The translations under genes and the position numbers were made by a program. From Acidobacteriota bacterium (lineage in GTDB: Bacteria > Acidobacteriota > Terriglobia > Acidiferrales > UBA7541), in assembly GCA_003224135.1 (NCBI GenBank), contig QHYO01000294.1, forward strand, positions 1 to 6,385: 6,385 bases of DNA, written 5' to 3'. The stretch's first letter is position 1. Every line of letters starts with the position of its first letter. Shown in pieces: positions 1-6,285 of the stretch. A model generated the notes under the pieces. It was given only the letters and a program-made list of their open reading frames with translations. It ran no database searches and was not told where the DNA came from.

Positions 1-1
1 C

Positions 2-241
2 GACTCCCGCTTTCGTCCTTCCGTGCAAGTGGATGAGCAGGCCATTCAGGATTTTTACCAGAACGCGGTGTTGCCTCGCGCCAAAAGTCGCGGACAAAAT
101 CCGCCGTCACTTGAAGCAGCTCACGATTACATTCAGGAAGCTCTCGTACAGCGTGGCATCAATGATCAGGCGGACCGCTGGTTGAAGGAAAGCCATGGAC
201 GAATCCATGTGACGAAATTGCTCGAGGAGAATCCCGCATGA
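2..241 (+). CDS. SurA/PpiC-like periplasmic chaperone, C-terminal fragment (5' end outside window)
   Basis: The frame is open from base 2, with no start in the window, and ends at TGA 239-241, leaving 79 visible residues. A GTG at 23 could start a 72-residue ORF, but the frame continues upstream as DSRFRPSVQVDE, so I read this as the tail of a longer gene. The segment is helical and charged: a Q-rich helix (DEQAIQDFYQNAVLPRAK), a 'PPSLEAAHDYIQEALVQ' helix and a closing 'ADRWLKESHGRIHVTKLLEE'. This is the pattern I know from the end of SurA_N/parvulin-type chaperones, where the last helix and strand pack back on the N-terminal domain. Such proteins hold unfolded outer-membrane proteins in the periplasm. 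No catalytic parvulin domain is visible here, so isomerase activity cannot be judged. Its stop overlaps the TamB-like start (ATGA), implying co-transcription and translational coupling. Confidence 0.7.
   Translation, partial: DSRFRPSVQVDEQAIQDFYQNAVLPRAKSRGQNPPSLEAAHDYIQEALVQRGINDQADRWLKESHGRIHVTKLLEENPA
224..229 (+). promoter_or_regulatory. Ribosome binding site of the TamB-like gene
   Basis: GAGGAG lies inside the end of the upstream chaperone gene, 8 bases before ATG 238. It supports the ATG in the ATGA overlap as the true start and points to coupled translation of the two genes. Confidence 0.7.
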
Positions 242-1290
242 CCGAGCAACCGCGTCGTGGCAAATGGAGATGGCTGCGCCACGTGGCATGGGTGCTGGTC
301 GCGAATATTACGCTCGTTCTCGTCGCGGGCATTGTCTTTTTTGGAAGTGGCTCAGCGAATCCGCTGATCCGCAGACTGGCGATCCGGCGAATCAATGCTA
401 TCACTGGCGGTCAGACCGAAATTCGCAGTCTGTCCATCCAATGGCTTTCGTTGCAGGCTTCCGTTACGGGCCTGGTGATTCACGGAAAAGAACCCGCCGG
501 AACCGAACCACTCTTTGCCGCCGAAGAAGTTCACGCCGGGCTGCGAATCGATTCGTTCTGGGGACGCAAAGTTTCGCTCTCCGACGTAATCGTGCGCGGA
601 CCACACGTGCATATTCGCGTGGAAAAGAACGGAACTACCAACGTTCCTTCGCTTCGAAGAACTTCCACCAAGCCGCTGCGCGAAACCTTGTTCGATCTGC
701 GCATTCGTCACTTCGAATTTCTAGATGGATGGATGCTCTATAACAACGTCAAGACTCCGCTCGCGATTGAAGGAAGCGATTTGCACTTGATCCTGGATGC
801 CGGCGGAGACATGGCTCGACCGCTTTACGCTGGCAACCTCGATTGGAAGAAGCTTACCTTCACGGACAGGCAATTTCTGCCACTGCCGATAAATGCCGTA
901 GTTAAATTCACGGTCTGGCGCGATGGATTCACAATCGAGCAAGGTCAGTTTGCCATCGGCACTTCGCGGCTCGACTTGCAAGCCGAGATCTCGGATTTTA
1001 ATTCGCCGCAATGGAAGTATCGTTATCGCGCTTGGGTGAATCTGGCGGATTTTCGCAAGACCTTGCGATCTCCGATGACGCCGACAGGGAAAGTGGATTT
1101 GCGCGGTGAAGGCACCTACGCGGGCGGCGACTTGGCGGGAACCGGCAACTACTCCGGCTCTGAAATCGCTTTGACCTACGACATTTTTCACCAGAGCGGT
1201 TTGCGCAGCACAGGCCATTATCGCTTGGATAAAAAGGGCATCGGGCGGCAGCGTAAAAGGCCGCGTCACGATGAAGTTGCCGGGCCTTGA
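238..1290 (+). CDS. tamB: TamB-like translocation/assembly module protein, N-terminal part (frame-split gene)
   Basis: This encodes the first part of a TamB/AsmA-like envelope protein. Residues 1-13 are basic (RRGKWRWLRH) and are followed by one hydrophobic helix at about 15-36 (VAWVLVANITLVLVAGIVFF), the inner-membrane anchor typical of TamB and AsmA proteins. The rest is periplasmic and beta-rich, including the AsmA-like 'GGQTEIRSLSIQWLSLQASVTGLVIHG' stretch and 'VSLSDVIVRGPHVHIRVEKNGTTNVPS'. TamB family proteins form a long hydrophobic groove spanning the periplasm and act in phospholipid transport and/or outer-membrane protein assembly. The frame stops at TGA 1288-1290. Its last 15 or so residues (GRQRKRPRHDEVAGP) are basic and unlike the preceding beta-rich sequence, whereas the +1 frame over the same bases reads GGSVKGRVTMKLPGLEFRAQT, the expected continuation. 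The natural product is therefore probably this frame to about residue 335 joined to the frame of 1271-4225. As it stands, this ORF alone gives a truncated anchor domain. Confidence 0.8.
   Translation: MTEQPRRGKWRWLRHVAWVLVANITLVLVAGIVFFGSGSANPLIRRLAIRRINAITGGQTEIRSLSIQWLSLQASVTGLVIHGKEPAGTEPLFAAEEVHAGLRIDSFWGRKVSLSDVIVRGPHVHIRVEKNGTTNVPSLRRTSTKPLRETLFDLRIRHFEFLDGWMLYNNVKTPLAIEGSDLHLILDAGGDMARPLYAGNLDWKKLTFTDRQFLPLPINAVVKFTVWRDGFTIEQGQFAIGTSRLDLQAEISDFNSPQWKYRYRAWVNLADFRKTLRSPMTPTGKVDLRGEGTYAGGDLAGTGNYSGSEIALTYDIFHQSGLRSTGHYRLDKKGIGRQRKRPRHDEVAGP
1231..1246 (+). other. Frame-change site within the TamB-like gene
   Basis: Sensible TamB-like sequence is in the frame of ATG 238 up to about base 1242 (...GHYRLDKKGI) and in the next frame (+1) from about 1244 (GGSVKGRVTMKLPGLEF). 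Both frames are open from 1175 to 1287: the downstream frame has its last upstream stop, TGA, at 1172-1174. The switch could therefore lie anywhere in that stretch, but coding sense puts it at 1231-1246. The site contains A5 followed by GGG (1231-1238) and two copies of GGGC (1236-1239 and 1243-1246). Either one extra base or a net loss of 3n+2 bases would give this result. From memory of the family, I expect several residues between the 'LDKKGI' and 'GGSVKG' strands, which would favour a small deletion, but I cannot align it here. Confidence 0.75.
1255..1260 (+). promoter_or_regulatory. Possible weak ribosome binding site for internal ATG 1271
   Basis: AAAAGG ends 10 bases before ATG 1271, which itself lies 20 bases before the end of the upstream stop (1288-1290). 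This arrangement could allow restart by ribosomes finishing the first frame. The match is weak, and the encoded stretch upstream of 1271 still looks like TamB sequence (GGSVKGRVT), so the ATG is probably an internal methionine rather than a true start. Confidence 0.25.
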
Positions 1291-4225
1291 ATTCCGCGCG
1301 CAAACACGAGTGGATGGCGTTCGCGTCGCCCAGGTATTGCCCGCAATCGACCATCGTGGTTTCCCAATCGATCAGCTGCATTGGGATGCGATTCTCTCCG
1401 CGGACACCGTGGAAACGTGGAAAGGCGCATTCGGGCATTTCGAAGTTGCCGGCCAGTCCACATGGGCTGCGCCAGAAGAAATCGCGCCGGGTCACATTCC
1501 AGTGACGGCGCTTTGGAAATTTACTTACATTCAAGACTCAGGAATATTGACGCTCGATTCGGCGGAGTTCGACACACCCACCAATCACATTCGCGCCAAC
1601 GGAACGCTCGGTCACGCCAATTCCGTTCTGCAGTTGCATCTTGAGAGTAACGAACTGGAGGCCTTTAACGATTTGATCGAATCCATCGAAGAAATCGCCC
1701 CCGGCAGTTCCGAAGAAATTGCGCCTCGCATTCACGGTGCGGCAAGTTGGAACGGCAGGATGACAGGCCCGTTAAGTGGCCCCGCTTTTTCAGGACATGC
1801 GCGCGGCGAACGCATCGCGTACGGAAAGCTGCACTTGGATTCCGTCGAGGGCGATATGACCTATTCCCCTTCGGAACTTTCTGTCTCGCGTGGCCACTTG
1901 AAATATGGCGGGATGCAATCGGATTTCGAAGGTACCCTGGACCTCGATCATTGGAGTTTCCGCCCTGAAAATGAATGGACTGCCGAAGCGAACCTCGAAA
2001 AAGTCCCTGTAACTAGCGTGCTTGCGCTTGCGGGCGAATCCTATCCTGTGGAGGGCTTGCTCACCGGGCAATTTCACGGGCGAGGCACGCGCGCCGAAAC
2101 TGCGCTCACGGGCTTGTTTGATTTGGCGGACGGAAAAGTGTACGGGCTGACGTTCAACCGCTTGCGCGGCCAGCTGAACGTTCAGCCTGGTGAAGCGCGC
2201 ATCAGTGACGCCGAACTGCGCGTGTTCGCGCCAGGAAAAGAAGCCGGCCGCGGTGCGGGCATCATCACTGGTTCGCTAGGCTATCAATTTGCCAGCAAAA
2301 ATATTTCCGCCGATCTCGTCGGCGCTGCGCTGCCGCTCGACAACATAGAGAAAATTCAATCCGAGCGTTTCCCGATCTTTGGCCAATTGACATTTCGCAT
2401 CAAGGCTTCCGGACCGTACAACGCACCCACAGGAGACGGGAGTATCCGCGTCGTGGATTTTCGCGTGGGGCAGGAAATTATCGGCAGCTTCGACGGCGAC
2501 CTACACTCCGATGGCCGCATCGCTAAACTTGAACTTCACTCCGCGATGACCAATGGCGGTTTGTCGGGCGGCTATTCTCTTGGCCTGAGTGATCCGTACC
2601 CGCTCAGCGGCAAAGTCAGTCTGCAAAATATCACTCTCGATCCCTTCCTGCTCACCGCGCTTCACATGCAGCACATTACGGGGCACGGAACCGCGGACGG
2701 CGACGTAGCAGTCGAAGGCAACCTCAAGCACCCGGAAAGCCTGGTGGTGAATGCCAGCTTCACGCGGCTGCTGCTGAACTACGCGAATGTGCAACTTGAA
2801 AATTCCGGGCCCGTGCGCTTTCGCTCCTCCAAAGACGAAATAAGCGTTGAACCTGCGACATTTCACGGAACGGATACCAACCTCCAGCTGGGCGGAAGCG
2901 TTCGCTTCACCGGCAGGCGCACCCTGAACTTCAATCTCAATGGCGCGCTCGATCTGCGCCTGCTAAGCGGATTTGTCCCTGACCTCGAGGCGCGTGGTCC
3001 CGCGCAGATTAACGCAGTGTTCGAAGGCACACTCGATCGTCCACGCGTCACAGGAAAGGTGCACATCGACAACGCGCAGGCGCGGGCAATCGATTTTCCA
3101 ACTGGATTGAGCGGTATCAAGGGCGATCTTATTTTCGACGCCTCGCGCTTGTTTTTTGAAAATGTGACGGCGCAGGTCGGTGGCGGCACCTTGAATCTGA
3201 CTGGTAGTGTCTATTACGCCGATCGCCCCATGCGGTTCGATATCTCTGCGCATACCGAAAGCGCTCGTATCCGCTACCCCGAAGGCATGAGTTGGCAAGT
3301 TGCGGGAAATCTTCGCCTCACGGGCACGCCCGATGGCGGAACACTTTCAGGCCGAATTCATGTTGAACGCGTGAACTTGAGCCAGGGATTGGAAACCGCG
3401 GGAGCGCTGTTCGGCGGAAACCAGGGCGCAGCAGGGCCTTCTAGCGGTTCGACTTTCTTGCGCAATCTGCAATTCGATGTGGAAGCCGTGTCTACACCCG
3501 ATGCGCGCATGGAGTGGCCGAACGCCGAACTCGAAGCCGAAGCCAACTTGCGCATTCGCGGTAGTTGGGACCATCCCATTTTGCTTGGACATATCCATGT
3601 CCTCTCCGGTGACCTTTATTTCCACGGGAGCCGCTATCGCGTCGCGCGCGGTGACCTGAACTTTGCGAATCCCTTCCAATTGAATCCCGACATCAACGTC
3701 GAAGCCACAACAACCATTCAACAGTACGAGATCACGCTGAATTTCAGCGGCCCAGCCAACAAGCTGTCGCTCTCCTATCGTTCCGACCCGCCGTTGCCCA
3801 GCAACGACATCGTCACGTTGCTTGCGCTCGGCCAAACCAGCACCGAAGCCGAGGTCCGCAGTGGCGGGACCGGATCTGGCTCGCAAAGCGCTAGCTCCGG
3901 CGCATCTGCGTTGCTTTCGGAGGCTATTTCAAGTCAGCTTGGCGGGCGACTCGAACGCCTCTTTGGGATTACTCGATTTCGCGTCGATCCGGGGCTTGCC
4001 GGCGTCGGCTCCACCGGCTCCGAACAGAACGCGGCGGCACGCGTCACGGTCGAGCAACAATTTACGCGCAACCTTACGATCACTTACGTCAGCAACGTAA
4101 GTTCAACGCAACAACAGATCATTCAGGTGGAATACAACGTGAATCGCAACGTTTCCGTGGTCGCGCTGCGCGATCAGAACGGCACGTTCGGCATCGACGT
4201 GAAAATCAAGAAGCGTTTTCAGTAG
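1271..4225 (+). CDS. tamB: TamB-like translocation/assembly module protein, main and C-terminal part (frame-split gene)
   Basis: This 984-residue frame is almost certainly the continuation of the anchor-bearing ORF at 238-1290. It is made of repeated beta-strand units with recurring 'GxxxGxxxL/F' and 'NLTGSVYY'-like strands, as expected for the beta-taco fold of TamB. The conserved C-terminal TamB/DUF490 region is clear: LSGDLYFHGSRYRVARGDLNFANP at residues 778-801 and LSLSYRSDPPLPSNDIVTLLALGQ at 832-855. A Gly/Ser-rich linker follows at about 864-882, then 'LLSEAISSQLGGRLERLFGITRFRVDPGL' and a final beta-rich stretch ending in KIKKRFQ, which in E. coli TamB is the part that contacts the outer-membrane partner. 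The ORF has no signal peptide or membrane anchor of its own, so if translated separately from ATG 1271 it should stay in the cytoplasm. Joined at about 1244, the whole protein would be about 1,330 residues, close to usual TamB length. No other stop or frame break is seen in the remaining 3 kb. Confidence 0.85.
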   Translation: MKLPGLEFRAQTRVDGVRVAQVLPAIDHRGFPIDQLHWDAILSADTVETWKGAFGHFEVAGQSTWAAPEEIAPGHIPVTALWKFTYIQDSGILTLDSAEFDTPTNHIRANGTLGHANSVLQLHLESNELEAFNDLIESIEEIAPGSSEEIAPRIHGAASWNGRMTGPLSGPAFSGHARGERIAYGKLHLDSVEGDMTYSPSELSVSRGHLKYGGMQSDFEGTLDLDHWSFRPENEWTAEANLEKVPVTSVLALAGESYPVEGLLTGQFHGRGTRAETALTGLFDLADGKVYGLTFNRLRGQLNVQPGEARISDAELRVFAPGKEAGRGAGIITGSLGYQFASKNISADLVGAALPLDNIEKIQSERFPIFGQLTFRIKASGPYNAPTGDGSIRVVDFRVGQEIIGSFDGDLHSDGRIAKLELHSAMTNGGLSGGYSLGLSDPYPLSGKVSLQNITLDPFLLTALHMQHITGHGTADGDVAVEGNLKHPESLVVNASFTRLLLNYANVQLENSGPVRFRSSKDEISVEPATFHGTDTNLQLGGSVRFTGRRTLNFNLNGALDLRLLSGFVPDLEARGPAQINAVFEGTLDRPRVTGKVHIDNAQARAIDFPTGLSGIKGDLIFDASRLFFENVTAQVGGGTLNLTGSVYYADRPMRFDISAHTESARIRYPEGMSWQVAGNLRLTGTPDGGTLSGRIHVERVNLSQGLETAGALFGGNQGAAGPSSGSTFLRNLQFDVEAVSTPDARMEWPNAELEAEANLRIRGSWDHPILLGHIHVLSGDLYFHGSRYRVARGDLNFANPFQLNPDINVEATTTIQQYEITLNFSGPANKLSLSYRSDPPLPSNDIVTLLALGQTSTEAEVRSGGTGSGSQSASSGASALLSEAISSQLGGRLERLFGITRFRVDPGLAGVGSTGSEQNAAARVTVEQQFTRNLTITYVSNVSSTQQQIIQVEYNVNRNVSVVALRDQNGTFGIDVKIKKRFQ

Positions 4226-4231
4226 ATCCGC

Positions 4232-4255
4232 GCGGGAGTTGCACAAACTTCCTGC
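4232..4255 (+). terminator. Stem-loop after the TamB-like gene, possible terminator
   Basis: Seven bases after the TAG stop, GGGAGTT (4234-4240) pairs with AACTTCC (4246-4252) around a 5-base GCACA loop. Two further G-C pairs (4232-4233 with 4254-4255) form beyond one bulged base. One pair is a G-U wobble on the + strand transcript and would be an A-C mismatch on the other strand, so the stem suits + strand RNA better. There is no clear T run after it. It sits between two convergent genes, where a shared terminator or 3'-end stabiliser is plausible. Confidence 0.4.
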
Positions 4256-4274
4256 CTACTTGCATGCACAGAGT

Positions 4275-4907
4275 TTAAGGTTGCTGAGAGTCGGCGAGCA
4301 CTTGTTGCGTTTCGACAGGCTTCGATTGCGTACTTGCCACAACAGCGTGACGGCGTGAACCGTTTCCGCGAACGTTTTCGCCCGCGTTGGGATATTCCAC
4401 GCGCAGATCCTGCCAAGCAAGGCGTGCTGCCTGATTGCTCGCCGTGCGCGCGGTGACTTGTGCTTCGCGGCTGATCTTCGGCATTTCGGCGGCGACTTTC
4501 TGCCCAAGCGGCGAACCGTAAAACTCCATCAGCCCTCTGATCTCATCGTCCGTGAAATGCTTGTCGTAAATTCCCACCAGCTGCCCGGTAACAGCGTCCG
4601 CATCGAATTTCTTCTGGAACTCAGCCAGATACGCATTCCTAAACGCCTGCGCACGATCACTGTTCGCCGATGCCTCTCCAAATTTCTGGCGATACTGCTC
4701 CGTGGCCGCGCTGGCTGACTCCTGAATCGTGTCTCGAGCGCCTACCAGTTCCAGCAAGGAACGAATGTCCTTCTCTTTTGCGGGATCAATCGCCGAGCTT
4801 GCCTGTCGACCGCCCTGGGAAGCCTCTACCGACGTGTTGGATGCGCCCTGAATTGCAACCAAAAACGTCCCCACGTAAATAAGAATCAGCGCGAGCACGG
4901 CCTTCAT
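4275..4907 (-). CDS. Secreted DUF2059 domain protein
   Basis: This is a 210-residue exported protein of unknown function. Residues 1-20 (MKAVLALILIYVGTFLVAIQ) form a typical signal peptide: one lysine, then a hydrophobic core, with likely cleavage near GAS at 21-23. A polar linker (about 24-42) leads into a helical domain. The DUF2059 signature is clear at residues 113-143, 'IYDKHFTDDEIRGLMEFYGSPLGQKV' followed by AAEMP, preceded by the helix 'YLAEFQKKFDADAVTGQLV'. The tail from about 165 (WQDLRVEYPNAGENVRGNGSR, then a Gln/Ser-rich end) lies beyond the domain and looks disordered. It has no catalytic residues I can name. DUF2059 proteins are small periplasmic or secreted proteins without an agreed role. 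The start is fixed by a strong GGAGGA site and by the signal peptide. It converges on the TamB-like gene with a 49-base gap and lies 282 bases downstream of the radical SAM gene on the same strand, too far to assume one operon. Confidence 0.85.
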   Translation of the reverse strand: MKAVLALILIYVGTFLVAIQGASNTSVEASQGGRQASSAIDPAKEKDIRSLLELVGARDTIQESASAATEQYRQKFGEASANSDRAQAFRNAYLAEFQKKFDADAVTGQLVGIYDKHFTDDEIRGLMEFYGSPLGQKVAAEMPKISREAQVTARTASNQAARLAWQDLRVEYPNAGENVRGNGSRRHAVVASTQSKPVETQQVLADSQQP

Positions 4908-4911
4908 GACT

Positions 4912-4917
4912 TCCTCC
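4912..4917 (-). promoter_or_regulatory. Ribosome binding site of the DUF2059 gene
   Basis: On the - strand GGAGGA stands 4 bases before ATG at 4907. It is the best Shine-Dalgarno match of any complete gene in the window and confirms the start that includes the signal peptide. Confidence 0.75.
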
Positions 4918-4948
4918 GCAAAGAGAGCCCAGTCTCATAAGGTGTGCT

Positions 4949-4980
4949 CCAAGTTGAGCCCCACCAGGGCAACGGCTTGG
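4949..4980 (+). repeat. Nested inverted repeat (stem-loop) in the gap upstream of the DUF2059 gene
   Basis: CCAAGTTG (4949-4956) can pair with CGGCTTGG (4973-4980), with two G-U wobbles. Inside it GCCC (4958-4961) pairs with GGGC (4967-4970) around a 5-base CACCA loop. On the opposite strand, the strand of the DUF2059 leader, the two wobbles become A-C mismatches, so the structure is stronger in a + strand RNA. No T run follows, so it is not a standard terminator in either direction. Function unknown; it may be chance. Confidence 0.35.
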
Positions 4981-5006
4981 TTAGAATTCGCCGTCACGTT
5001 TATATT
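4977..5006 (+). promoter_or_regulatory. Possible sigma70-type promoter on the + strand
   Basis: TTGGTT (4977-4982), an 18-base spacer and TATATT (5001-5006) resemble -35 and -10 boxes; the -10 has 5 of 6 consensus bases, the -35 only 3 of 6. It lies in a small AT-rich patch of otherwise GC-rich DNA. Transcription would run away from the DUF2059 gene and antisense into the end of the radical SAM gene. The same patch read on the - strand offers TATAAA (5004-4999) about 90 bases before the DUF2059 start, but with no good -35. The AT-rich patch may therefore really serve the DUF2059 gene. Confidence 0.25.
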
Positions 5007-5070
5007 GTTGCGAAAACTCGCGCGCTTGTGAATTTGGACTGAAGGACAGTGATGTTCGACCGGTGACTGG

Positions 5071-5093
5071 CCCTGCGTGCAGGTGTTGCAGGG
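5071..5093 (+). repeat. Alternative hairpins CCCTGC / GCAGG / GCAGGG
   Basis: CCCTGC (5071-5076) is matched by a perfect inverted copy GCAGGG (5088-5093), and a second partial copy GCAGG (5079-5083) can pair with CCTGC instead. The two pairings exclude each other. On the + strand the distal GCAGGG runs into GGGAGAAGT before ATG 5100, so pairing would cover a ribosome-binding-like sequence. There is no T run, and stems this short arise by chance at this base composition. Confidence 0.3.
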
Positions 5094-5176
5094 AGAAGTA
5101 TGCTGGGAGAGGAGTTTTGTATTGCGGGCTTCAACCTAGAGCGCGCACCCGCGGCGAAGTATTTTCGGCACCCCAC

Positions 5177-5191
5177 GACCACGGCGTGGTC
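5177..5191. repeat. Perfect 7-1-7 inverted repeat at the end of the radical SAM gene
   Basis: GACCACG (5177-5183), one central G, then CGTGGTC (5185-5191) form a near-palindrome. It covers the first two bases of the radical SAM stop codon (TGA, read from 5192 to 5190 on the - strand). It could be a protein binding site or part of a 3' stem-loop. No T run follows on the - strand, so a standard intrinsic terminator is not supported. Confidence 0.4.
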
Positions 5192-6260
5192 AGGACCGAA
5201 TTTGCACCAGATCGGACCGGGACTTCGCGTCGCCGGAACGCCATCGCGACGGTGGTATCGGGCGCGACCGGAGGCGGTTCACCAGGTTGCCGACACCAAC
5301 CGAACCTCTAGCGAAATGATCGACCTTCAAGGGACCCGCCACCTTGATCGTTCTTATCCAGTGTAAGCCGCTGCTGATCGAGCAACCACACTGAGAGCAG
5401 TCGGGCTCGCCGCCAAAAACGCAAGGCTCCACGCGGCTCCGCAGATCGGCCGAATAATTGGCAGACATCTTTGAAAAAAGGCAAGCATCGGGATTGCTGG
5501 GGGGGTGAATGAGAGCCTGCGCCATGCCCTCAGTAAACAGAAGTTTCGGGTATTGCTGAGATAAAGAAGGCAAAATCCCTGCCAGGACTTCGCGATCCTC
5601 AGAAGTCAGCATTTCCGCACTCTGCTCACCAACCTGTGGCGTGTACACGCTCACCCAGATGCGATTCACTTCGCTTCGTGCGCTCCAGAAGGACACGTAC
5701 TTCTCCAGGTAGCCGGGCTGTGCCAGCATCGGGCGCGTAATGACCCAATGGACATTGATCTCGCGTCCGTCGATGTTTTTGAGAATGCGTTCGTAAGTTG
5801 CCGGTTTGCGGCGCACGTCGTGATGTTCCGGCAGCCCGTCCACTGATACCGCTACCCGTAAACGAGGGATTTTCATCCACTCCGCCGGGATGGGAATCAC
5901 AGCGCTCGTAACTACAAGTGTGAACACGCCCATCTCACTGAGAGAGGGAAGAATCCTGCTCAGCTCACGATGCCGAACCAAAGGCTCTCCGCCCACCAAG
6001 GAAACATGGACGGGCTTGTGCTTGCGCACGAGGTCTAACACACCTTCGACCAGCGCGTCTCCGCGCAGATCCTTCAATTCGCGCAGAGTGACTCCGCTCC
6101 CCAAGTGCGTCTCACCGTAGGCGTAGCATCCAGGACAGCTGAGCGGGCACTCACGAGTGATCTCAATGGACAACATGGGGACACTACCGACCAAAATCCT
6201 CCGCCAAGCGGCAAGCAGCTCGCGCGAAGTCAGACTCGGATTGGGTGAGGTCGAAGCCAT
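5190..6260 (-). CDS. Radical SAM enzyme with cysteine-rich C-terminal region
   Basis: This 356-residue cytoplasmic enzyme belongs to the radical SAM superfamily, which cleaves S-adenosylmethionine at a [4Fe-4S] cluster to make a 5'-deoxyadenosyl radical. The cluster motif CPLSCPGC (C38, C42, C45; CX3CX2C) follows the strand 'MLSIEITRE'. The SAM-binding GGEPL is at 90-94, and barrel strands include 'FTLVVTSA' (113-120) and 'RVAVSVDGLPEHHDVRRKP' (135-153). The C-terminal part has five more cysteines, C260, C280, C288, C291 and C293 (C-x19-C-x7-C-x2-C-x-C), enough for an auxiliary iron-sulfur cluster as in SPASM/twitch enzymes. The substrate cannot be told; peptide or cofactor modification is possible, and I see no convincing precursor peptide nearby. 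From memory, similar proteins occur in acidobacteria. The last 25 residues are Arg/Ser-rich and may be a non-conserved extension. The ATG start lacks a good ribosome binding site, but the N-terminal 'SRELLAAWRRILVGSVPM' looks like genuine family sequence, so I keep it. Confidence 0.88.
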   Translation of the reverse strand: MASTSPNPSLTSRELLAAWRRILVGSVPMLSIEITRECPLSCPGCYAYGETHLGSGVTLRELKDLRGDALVEGVLDLVRKHKPVHVSLVGGEPLVRHRELSRILPSLSEMGVFTLVVTSAVIPIPAEWMKIPRLRVAVSVDGLPEHHDVRRKPATYERILKNIDGREINVHWVITRPMLAQPGYLEKYVSFWSARSEVNRIWVSVYTPQVGEQSAEMLTSEDREVLAGILPSLSQQYPKLLFTEGMAQALIHPPSNPDACLFSKMSANYSADLRSRVEPCVFGGEPDCSQCGCSISSGLHWIRTIKVAGPLKVDHFARGSVGVGNLVNRLRSRPIPPSRWRSGDAKSRSDLVQIRS

Positions 6261-6285
6261 GACAGTCTGATGCAGATCTCACGGC

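Noticed and set aside
23..241. GTG at 23 as the start of a complete 72-residue protein
   Set aside because: The frame stays open to the left edge with matching sequence, so the gene almost certainly begins outside the window.
721..1269. Long - strand open frame of 182 codons opposite the TamB-like gene
   Set aside because: It is antisense to clear TamB-like coding sequence, shows no recognisable domain, and is rich in Arg, Ala and Ser as expected of a shadow frame in GC-rich DNA.
998..1534. - strand open frame crossing the TamB frame break, considered as a true gene that would explain the split
   Set aside because: Its translation is Arg/Ser/Cys-rich with no recognisable fold, and the + strand reads as TamB on both sides of the break.
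3347..3886. Long - strand open frame of 179 codons opposite the C-terminal TamB region
   Set aside because: It overlaps the best-conserved part of the TamB-like protein and has no domain or ribosome binding site of note, so it is a shadow.
4261..4268. TGCATGCA palindrome between the convergent genes
   Set aside because: An 8-base palindrome is expected by chance and nothing else marks it as a site.
5063..5311. + strand frame of 82 codons overlapping the end of the radical SAM gene, considered as a cysteine-containing peptide substrate
   Set aside because: It is Arg-rich shadow-like sequence, antisense to the enzyme, with no leader-like region and no good ribosome binding site.
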